From: Vibrio genomosp. F10 str. ZF-129
GTDB taxonomy: Bacteria > Pseudomonadota > Gammaproteobacteria > Enterobacterales > Vibrionaceae
Reading direction: 5' to 3'
DNA: 37,403 bases
Assembly: GCF_000287055.2 (NCBI RefSeq)
Contig: NZ_AJYQ02000130.1
Location: forward strand, 1-37,403
Below are positions 31,806 to 37,403 of the stretch, piece by piece. Each line of letters opens with the position of its first letter. The stretch's first letter is position 1. The notes below the pieces were generated by a model. The model ran no database searches, was not told the DNA's origin, and saw only the letters and a program-made list of their open reading frames with translations. Made by a program: the position numbers and the translations under genes.

Positions 31806-33616
31806 TGGACCAAATAGCGTTACAGCGGTACTGGTTACCGATGAATCGACACTTGGTGGCGAAGCTGATCAGTGAACTGGCCTACGAACAAGCGTTTAAT
31901 CTTGTTGGCGATAAAGATGAAGATATAGATAAAGGTGTGTTTTCCTTAGCCTTGACCAAGGATGTGACTTATCAGTTTTTAGGGAAAGTGAACATTTGGG
32001 GGCAAGTCAACATCGATCCCGAGTCTGTGGTGAGGCTTGCTCCAGATCACCAAAAACAACAACACCAAGATCAAGGAACAGTTCTGGCAACAACGTTTAT
32101 GAGAGATATCCAAACACTGATTGGCATATCCGATGAGGCTCTGGCTGAGCATTTTGAAGACCTCAATGCGACCCTGTTGGGTGATTGTAAATTAGCGTTA
32201 CGCAAGGCGAATATGACCGCAAGAGATTTAGCTTATCTTCCTTGCGAACAGCAGCAAAGCCTATTCGATGGGCATCCCAAATTTGCTTTTAATAAAGGAA
32301 GACGAGGGTGGGGAAGTAGCGATTTAAATCGATACGCTCCCGAATCAGAAAATACATTTCAGCTGACTTGGGTTGCGGTTCACCATTCTATCATTCAAAA
32401 AGCCACCAACCAGCGCGTCGACTGGCAGCAGCTTCTATATACCGCTATTGATCATGTGGATTATCAGGCAATGGATCGAATCGTGTCTTCGTTCCATGTA
32501 GATTGCAGCGAATACACCTATGTCCCCGTTCATCCATGGCAGTGGGATCAAAAATTGTCGTTGTTGTTTGTACGTGAACTCGCGGAAAAATCGCTGATTT
32601 ACATTGGAGAGCATGGGGATCGCTTTCTACCACAATTGTCAATTCGAACGCTAAGCAATGTTGATAGGCCGATGAGCTACGACATTAAGCTGCCTCTGAC
32701 CATTATGAACACCTCATGCTACCGAGGTATCCCGGGTCGTTACATATTGGCTGGCCCCATTGCATCAGACTGGATTGATTCACTATTTAAGTCCGATCCG
32801 TTACTGATTGAAAAGCAGGCTGAAGTATTGCAAGAGCCGGCTGCGGCGTTCGTTGGGCAAAGTGATTATCAAGGATTGATCGATGCTCCTTACCGGTACC
32901 ACGAGTTATTGGGCGTTATTTGGCGAGAATCGGCACATTCCAAATTAAAGGAGAACGAACACGCGATTTTGATGGCGGCTCTTATGGAGTGTGATGCATC
33001 AGGGGCACCGATAATTGAGGAGTACATAGCCAGTTCCGGCCTCGACAACAGTGAGTGGCTAACCTGCTTATTTGATGTGGTCGTTATTCCATTTTATCAC
33101 TTGTTGTGTAAGTACGGAGTGTCACTGATAGCGCATGGACAAAACGTTACGTTGGTGCTTGAAAACTCGATTCCAACACGAATCTTATTGAAAGACTTCC
33201 AAGGAGACATGAGGCTGGTCGATAGGGTATTACCTGAGCAAGACTCACTGGATCAGTGCGTTAAAGACGTGACTGTGAAGCTGCCGGAAGAGTTGATCAT
33301 TCACGACTTACAAACGGGACATTTTGTCACTGTACTGCGTTTTATCTCCCCTTTAGTCGCTCGGTCAGGCCTGCCTGAAATGACATTTTATGAGCTTCTT
33401 GGACGCTCTATTCAACAGTACATGCAGAAATGCATTCAAAGTGATCCTGAGATGGAAGAGCGTTTTGAACGGCTCGACCTTTTCAAACCTAGAATTCTTC
33501 GAATTGGACTCAATCTAGCAAAGTTTAGACACAGTACCGATTCAAGTGCGTCTCGCATGTTACCGGATATGGATGACAGGCTAGATAACCCGCTCTACAA
33601 GGCTTTAAATCAATAG
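31805..33616 (+). CDS. iucC: Aerobactin synthetase IucC (NIS synthetase)
   Basis: Adds the second N6-acetyl-N6-hydroxylysine to the citryl intermediate, completing aerobactin. It is a paralogue of IucA with 603 residues. The motif GHPKFAFNKGRRGWG lies at about 156-170, HPWQWDQKL from about 243, and then DIKLPLTIMNTSCYRGIPGR. GVSLIAHGQNVTLVLE and LLKDFQGDMRLV in the C-terminal half are nearly identical to E. coli IucC. AAGGAG lies 8 bases before ATG 31805; a GTG at 31799 is in frame but less likely. The start overlaps the iucB stop in TAATG, so translation is coupled. iucD begins 11 bases after its stop. Confidence 0.97.
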   Translation: MDQIALQRYWLPMNRHLVAKLISELAYEQAFNLVGDKDEDIDKGVFSLALTKDVTYQFLGKVNIWGQVNIDPESVVRLAPDHQKQQHQDQGTVLATTFMRDIQTLIGISDEALAEHFEDLNATLLGDCKLALRKANMTARDLAYLPCEQQQSLFDGHPKFAFNKGRRGWGSSDLNRYAPESENTFQLTWVAVHHSIIQKATNQRVDWQQLLYTAIDHVDYQAMDRIVSSFHVDCSEYTYVPVHPWQWDQKLSLLFVRELAEKSLIYIGEHGDRFLPQLSIRTLSNVDRPMSYDIKLPLTIMNTSCYRGIPGRYILAGPIASDWIDSLFKSDPLLIEKQAEVLQEPAAAFVGQSDYQGLIDAPYRYHELLGVIWRESAHSKLKENEHAILMAALMECDASGAPIIEEYIASSGLDNSEWLTCLFDVVVIPFYHLLCKYGVSLIAHGQNVTLVLENSIPTRILLKDFQGDMRLVDRVLPEQDSLDQCVKDVTVKLPEELIIHDLQTGHFVTVLRFISPLVARSGLPEMTFYELLGRSIQQYMQKCIQSDPEMEERFERLDLFKPRILRIGLNLAKFRHSTDSSASRMLPDMDDRLDNPLYKALNQ

Positions 33617-33627
33617 GAATACATAGA

Positions 33628-34956
33628 ATGGATAATAATAAACACAACGTCAAACTGGGTATTACTGGTCTTGATATTGCCGGTATTGGTGTCGGCCCGT
33701 TTAATCTGAGTGTTGCGGCGCTGCTAGAACCACACAAAAATATTCGCTCGACGTTTTTTGAAAGTCGAGACTCCTTTTCTTGGCATCCGGGGTTGTTGCT
33801 GGATGACACGAATATGCAAACCATGTATCTGAAAGATTTGGTCACGGCTGTGGATCCTCAAAGCCAATATTCTTTCCTCTCTTACTTAGTGAAAACTAAA
33901 AAATTCTATCGATTTTTGTCGGCGGAATTAAATTGTATCAGCCGCCATGAATTTTCAGACTATTTGGCGTGGTCGGCCAATCAAATGAATAATGTCCAGT
34001 TCTCAACCAACATTGAGCATGTTGATTTTAAAGAGGGGCTCTTCCACCTTCAGACTAGCAGCGGTGCTTACCAAGCAAAAAATCTATGCATTGGCACAGG
34101 TAAAGTGCCATTGATGCCGGAGTGCGCGAAGAAGTTTATCAGCGATAAAGTCTTTCACGCGGCCGAAGTTGGATTAAGAGATCGAGACTTCACCGGTAAA
34201 CGCGTCATGATTGTTGGCGGCGGGCAAACCGGTGCTGATATCTTCTTAAACGTGCTGCGAGGCAAGTGGGGAAAAGCGGCGTCACTGGATTGGGTGTCGC
34301 GTCGCCCAAACTTTCAACCGCTGGATGAAGCGGCCTTTACCAACGAATTCTTTACACCAAATTACGTGGAAGCCTTCGTCGGGCTTAATCCCAGTGTCAA
34401 ACATTCAGAAGTGACGACTCAAAAGCTGACCTCTGATGGCATCACGCAGTTGGCCTTATTGGATATTTATCGCGAGCTTTACCATCGGTTTGATGTCCTC
34501 AAAGAAGAAAAATGGGTTCGTTTGTTACCGCATCGCACGTTGACTGAAATGCATCCATTAGAAACGGGGTACGCGCTAAGTGTGGGAAATGCGTTAAGTG
34601 AGCATGTCGAACGTCATGAAGCGGATGTCGTGATTCTTGCAACTGGGTTTGAGGCGCCATATCCGGCTTGTCTTAAAGACATTATGCCCATGTTGGATCT
34701 CGATGAACAAGGACGATACCAACTGACTTCTAACTTCGAGCTCAAGTGGAAAGGAAGTCCAGAGAACAAAATTTTTGCGGTTAATGCAGGTATGCACAGC
34801 CACGGTATTGCTGAACCACAACTCAGTTTGATGGCGTGGCGCAGCGCCAAGATCATTAACAGTTTGGCTGGACGAGAGGTCTACGATATTAAGTCAGATA
34901 AAGGACTCATTGACTGGCTATCCGCGGTGCGGGTGAAAGACCTTGTTGAGGCTTAG
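33628..34956 (+). CDS. iucD: L-lysine N6-monooxygenase IucD
   Basis: FAD- and NADPH-dependent flavoprotein that hydroxylates lysine at N6, the first step of aerobactin synthesis. The FAD-binding motif GIGVGPFNLSV is at 19-29, with the Pro that is typical of N-hydroxylating monooxygenases. WHPGLLLDDTNMQTMYLKDLV follows at 52-72. The NADPH site is VGGGQTGADIF near 195-205. The C-terminal ATGF motif (VILATGFEAPYP) is present. Length is 442 residues. AGGAA lies 8 bases before the ATG and the gene starts 11 bases after iucC. iutA follows after 160 bases, with a Fur box between and no obvious terminator. Confidence 0.96.
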   Translation: MDNNKHNVKLGITGLDIAGIGVGPFNLSVAALLEPHKNIRSTFFESRDSFSWHPGLLLDDTNMQTMYLKDLVTAVDPQSQYSFLSYLVKTKKFYRFLSAELNCISRHEFSDYLAWSANQMNNVQFSTNIEHVDFKEGLFHLQTSSGAYQAKNLCIGTGKVPLMPECAKKFISDKVFHAAEVGLRDRDFTGKRVMIVGGGQTGADIFLNVLRGKWGKAASLDWVSRRPNFQPLDEAAFTNEFFTPNYVEAFVGLNPSVKHSEVTTQKLTSDGITQLALLDIYRELYHRFDVLKEEKWVRLLPHRTLTEMHPLETGYALSVGNALSEHVERHEADVVILATGFEAPYPACLKDIMPMLDLDEQGRYQLTSNFELKWKGSPENKIFAVNAGMHSHGIAEPQLSLMAWRSAKIINSLAGREVYDIKSDKGLIDWLSAVRVKDLVEA

Positions 34957-35059
34957 TCATTCATACCTAACGGTTAACACCTAATACCCCACAGCATAAA
35001 GTTTTTACACTAGGTCATATAAAAATAATGTATAAATAAGTGGTAATGAAGTGACTAAT

Positions 35060-35078
35060 GAGTATCATTATCATTACT
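35060..35078. promoter_or_regulatory. Fur box upstream of iutA
   Basis: The reverse complement matches 14 of 19 Fur consensus positions, with the run TAATGATAAT. It lies 39-57 bases before the iutA ATG. This suggests that iutA has its own iron-controlled promoter besides possible read-through from iucD. Confidence 0.72.
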
Positions 35079-35116
35079 ATATGTGTGTGGTTACATTAAA
35101 TAACAAGAGAAAAGTA

Positions 35117-37246
35117 ATGAAAGTTAACAAAGGAACGTTTCAACTGTCTGTCATTTCAGTTGCGATAGCGTCAGCTACTGGCTTTTTTGTTCCTTCAGTC
35201 GTCCAAGCTGAAGAGTACACAACAACCCAAGAAAAAATGGTCGTCGTTTCAAGCCGTACACCGAAAGCGATCAGTGAGATCCCAGGTACCGTTTGGTACG
35301 TTGATGCCGAGCAAATTGAACAAGAATACCGTGGTGGTAAAAGCCTGGATGAAATTCTAGCCGCAACGGTTCCATCTTTGGATGTGAGCAGCGGTGGTCG
35401 TACTCATGCAGGTCAAAACCTACGTGGTCGCAGCATCATGGTGATGATTGATGGTGTGTCATTACAATCAGTGCGCTCTATTAGTCGACAACTCGATTCC
35501 ATTGACCCATTTAATATCGAGCGTATCGAAGTGCTGTCGGGTGCGAGTTCAATTTATGGCGCAGGTGCGAGTGGTGGTGTCATTAACATCGTGACCAAAA
35601 AAGCACTGGGTGGCGAGATAGAGTTCGAAACGTACGTTGGTGGTACCTCTGGTTTTAACGGAAGTGAAGATTTTGATTATAAACTCGCGCAGTCAATTGC
35701 GGGCGGAAATGAGAAAGTTCAAGGGCGTGCGTCTGTGGCTTATACCAGTACTCAAGGGTACTACGATGCAAACGGTGACATGGTCACTCCTGACATCACT
35801 CAAGGTTCAACTCAATTTAACGAAACGATTGATTTGATGGGTAATCTACAAGTTAATCTCGCTGATAATCAAAACTTGCAGTTGTTGGCACAGTATTACG
35901 ATAGCCAGCAAGACACCCCATACGGTTTGTATTTCGAAAAAGACGCGGATGGAAAATATCAATTCGTCGATGTTAGAGACGGTTACGCCGCCGATCGTCA
36001 GCAAGGTACTGAGCGCGTAATGCTAAGTGCTGCATATAATCACAGTGATTTCCTGAGCCATCAACTGATTGCGGAGCTGTCCTATCGTTCGGAAGAACAT
36101 ACATTCATGCCATACACATCGGCAGGTAGAACCACGTTAGCAACCAGTTCATCAAGTCAAAATACCGATATTATCTCGTTAAAAGCCGCGTTGAATAAAT
36201 CTTTTGATGCCCTCAGCCTTACCTATGGTATTGATGGCTTTGTGGACAGCTTTGACAGTGATAACGCGCTTTATAACCAATCGGTTACAGAAGGGTCGGG
36301 AGGGCTGATTAACCAGATAGAGTCTATGGCAGGGCGTTATCCTGGTATTGATACTCAAGCGTTTGCGGGCTTTTTACAGGCTGAGTATGCGCTAACGGAT
36401 AATTGGACACTGCAAGGCGGCTATCGTTATCAGTACATGAATACGGAAGTATCGGATTTCCAAAAAAGTTCGAATTCAGATTTTGTTCCGGGTGGAGAAA
36501 CAGATTACTCAGAGGGATTATTCAATGTCGGGACTGTTTACCATCTCACGGAAAACTCTCAGGTGTGGGCTAATTTCTCTCAAGGTTTTGATCTGGCGAA
36601 CCCTGCGAAATATTACGGTAAAGATGCCACTGTTAATGTTAATGACACTAAACTAGAAGGCATTAAAACCGACAGCTACGAGCTAGGTTACCGTTATGAT
36701 TTCGACAAACTTTCATTTCAAACGGCCGCGTACCATTCATACTCTGATGGTTCAGTGGAATACGCGGATGACCAATCGATTAAAGGTATTTCAAACCCTA
36801 TTCGAGTCTACGGTGCAGAAGCGCAAATCTCATATTGGGTGATGACTAACCTTCAACTAGGTGCGTCTGGACACTATGTCGTTTCTGAAGAAAAAGGCGA
36901 CAACGGCTGGGAAGACTACGATGCGAGAGAAGCCAGTACATCAAAAGCCAGCACTTGGATTGGTTGGTATGAAGCTGACTACAGCGTGAAGCTACAAAGT
37001 TTAACCGCCTTTGATTATGAAGATGCGAACGCTCTAAAGCTGGAGGGTTACACCGTTGTTGACATGATAGGTACGTACCAACTGCCTGTCGGCACGATTG
37101 GTTTCGGGGTTAAAAATTTGTTCAACGAAGACTATCTGACAACGTGGAGTCAACGAGCAACACAGTGGTATAGCGGTGGTCCTGATATGTACCAATATCA
37201 AGGTCGTGGCCGTACTTATACGCTGAACTATCAAGTGAAATATTAA
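35117..37246 (+). CDS. iutA: Ferric aerobactin outer-membrane receptor IutA
   Basis: TonB-dependent receptor that brings ferric aerobactin across the outer membrane. The ATG at 35117 has AAGAGA upstream and begins a signal peptide (cleaved after VVQA, before EEYTT). A TonB-box-like MVVVSSRTP is near 39-47. The plug domain follows, with GQNLRGRSIMVMIDGVSLQ and IERIEVLSGASSIYGAGASGGVINIVTKK, then a 22-strand barrel ending RGRTYTLNYQVKY, with the usual C-terminal aromatic. Length is 709 residues. The frame is open back to 35051, but that part holds the Fur box. Specificity for aerobactin is supported by similarity to IutA and by position after iucD. Confidence 0.94.
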   Translation: MKVNKGTFQLSVISVAIASATGFFVPSVVQAEEYTTTQEKMVVVSSRTPKAISEIPGTVWYVDAEQIEQEYRGGKSLDEILAATVPSLDVSSGGRTHAGQNLRGRSIMVMIDGVSLQSVRSISRQLDSIDPFNIERIEVLSGASSIYGAGASGGVINIVTKKALGGEIEFETYVGGTSGFNGSEDFDYKLAQSIAGGNEKVQGRASVAYTSTQGYYDANGDMVTPDITQGSTQFNETIDLMGNLQVNLADNQNLQLLAQYYDSQQDTPYGLYFEKDADGKYQFVDVRDGYAADRQQGTERVMLSAAYNHSDFLSHQLIAELSYRSEEHTFMPYTSAGRTTLATSSSSQNTDIISLKAALNKSFDALSLTYGIDGFVDSFDSDNALYNQSVTEGSGGLINQIESMAGRYPGIDTQAFAGFLQAEYALTDNWTLQGGYRYQYMNTEVSDFQKSSNSDFVPGGETDYSEGLFNVGTVYHLTENSQVWANFSQGFDLANPAKYYGKDATVNVNDTKLEGIKTDSYELGYRYDFDKLSFQTAAYHSYSDGSVEYADDQSIKGISNPIRVYGAEAQISYWVMTNLQLGASGHYVVSEEKGDNGWEDYDAREASTSKASTWIGWYEADYSVKLQSLTAFDYEDANALKLEGYTVVDMIGTYQLPVGTIGFGVKNLFNEDYLTTWSQRATQWYSGGPDMYQYQGRGRTYTLNYQVKY

Positions 37247-37297
37247 CGATACGTTAGGTATAAAAGTGATCCGTTAACGCGACTCTAAGAACGGGAT

Positions 37298-37352
37298 AAG
37301 CCATCGCCATGAACTCGGTATCTACTGGGTTTGTGATACTACGCGATGGCTT
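37298..37352. repeat. 55-bp hairpin downstream of iutA
   Basis: AAGCCATCGC and GCGATGGCTT form a perfect 10-bp outer stem, and GTATC/GATAC (37318-37322, 37335-37339) an inner one. No T tract follows, so it is not a standard terminator, although it may end the iutA transcript. It resembles the hairpin at 22850-22899. No gene is visible in 37247-37403. Confidence 0.6.
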
Positions 37353-37403
37353 AAACCTTGAGTTAATTTAGGACGTGTTGATCTTTCGCGGTTAAATTTT
37401 GTT

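Noticed and set aside
35051..35116. Longer start for iutA at 35051
   Set aside because: The extension spans the Fur box and would place 22 polar residues before the signal peptide.
37240..37300. Integron attC-like core (GTTAGGT, and ACCTAAC on the other strand)
   Set aside because: No matching partner core site at the right distance and no cassette arrangement; short core matches are common in Vibrio DNA.
20979..37403. Integrative island inserted at tRNA-Arg
   Set aside because: No integrase, no repeat of the tRNA 3' end and no mobility genes are visible; the LysR and GST-like genes also separate the tRNA from the siderophore cluster.

Overview
The window reads as a chromosomal segment of a marine gammaproteobacterium, almost certainly a Vibrio or close relative. 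This rests on protein similarity recalled from E. coli and Vibrio homologues and on conserved gene order (sppA-ansA; yoaA-tsaB-slp-fadD-rnd; minCDE divergent from ycgL). No database search was run, so the species is not assigned.

Bases 1-21,100 are core genome. sppA and ansA (minus strand) stand opposite fadH, which carries a clear FadR operator over its -10. purU (minus) diverges from a 66-residue protein, the YoaA helicase, tsaB, a small hypothetical protein, an Slp-type lipoprotein, an alpha/beta hydrolase, fadD and rnd. A maoP-hdfR divergent pair lies between rnd and the min operon; in E. coli, as I recall, rnd and minE are direct neighbours. After minEDC come ycgL, an MltB-like lytic transglycosylase, folD (with a PurR-box-like palindrome upstream) and tRNA-Arg(UCU). 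Several starts needed revision, and fadD, rnd and the transglycosylase appear to use GTG or TTG codons.

Bases 21,168-22,760 hold a LysR regulator divergent from a glutathione S-transferase-like gene.

Bases 22,850-37,352 hold a complete aerobactin system with four Fur-box-like sites. It has a FhuF-type [2Fe-2S] siderophore reductase; a convergent MFS transporter (possible exporter); an FhuCDB-type ABC importer of ATPase, binding protein and double-length permease; iucABCD for synthesis from lysine, acetyl-CoA and citrate; and the TonB-dependent receptor iutA. The expected flow is IucD/IucB making acetyl-hydroxylysine, IucA/IucC joining two of these to citrate, export, uptake of ferric aerobactin by IutA and the ABC importer, and iron release by the reductase. 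This matches aerobactin loci known from other vibrios and is not a new pathway.

The less expected signals are non-coding: tandem repeats at several 3' ends and one touching a start codon, two long inverted repeats flanking maoP, and two similar ~50-bp hairpins at either end of the aerobactin cluster.
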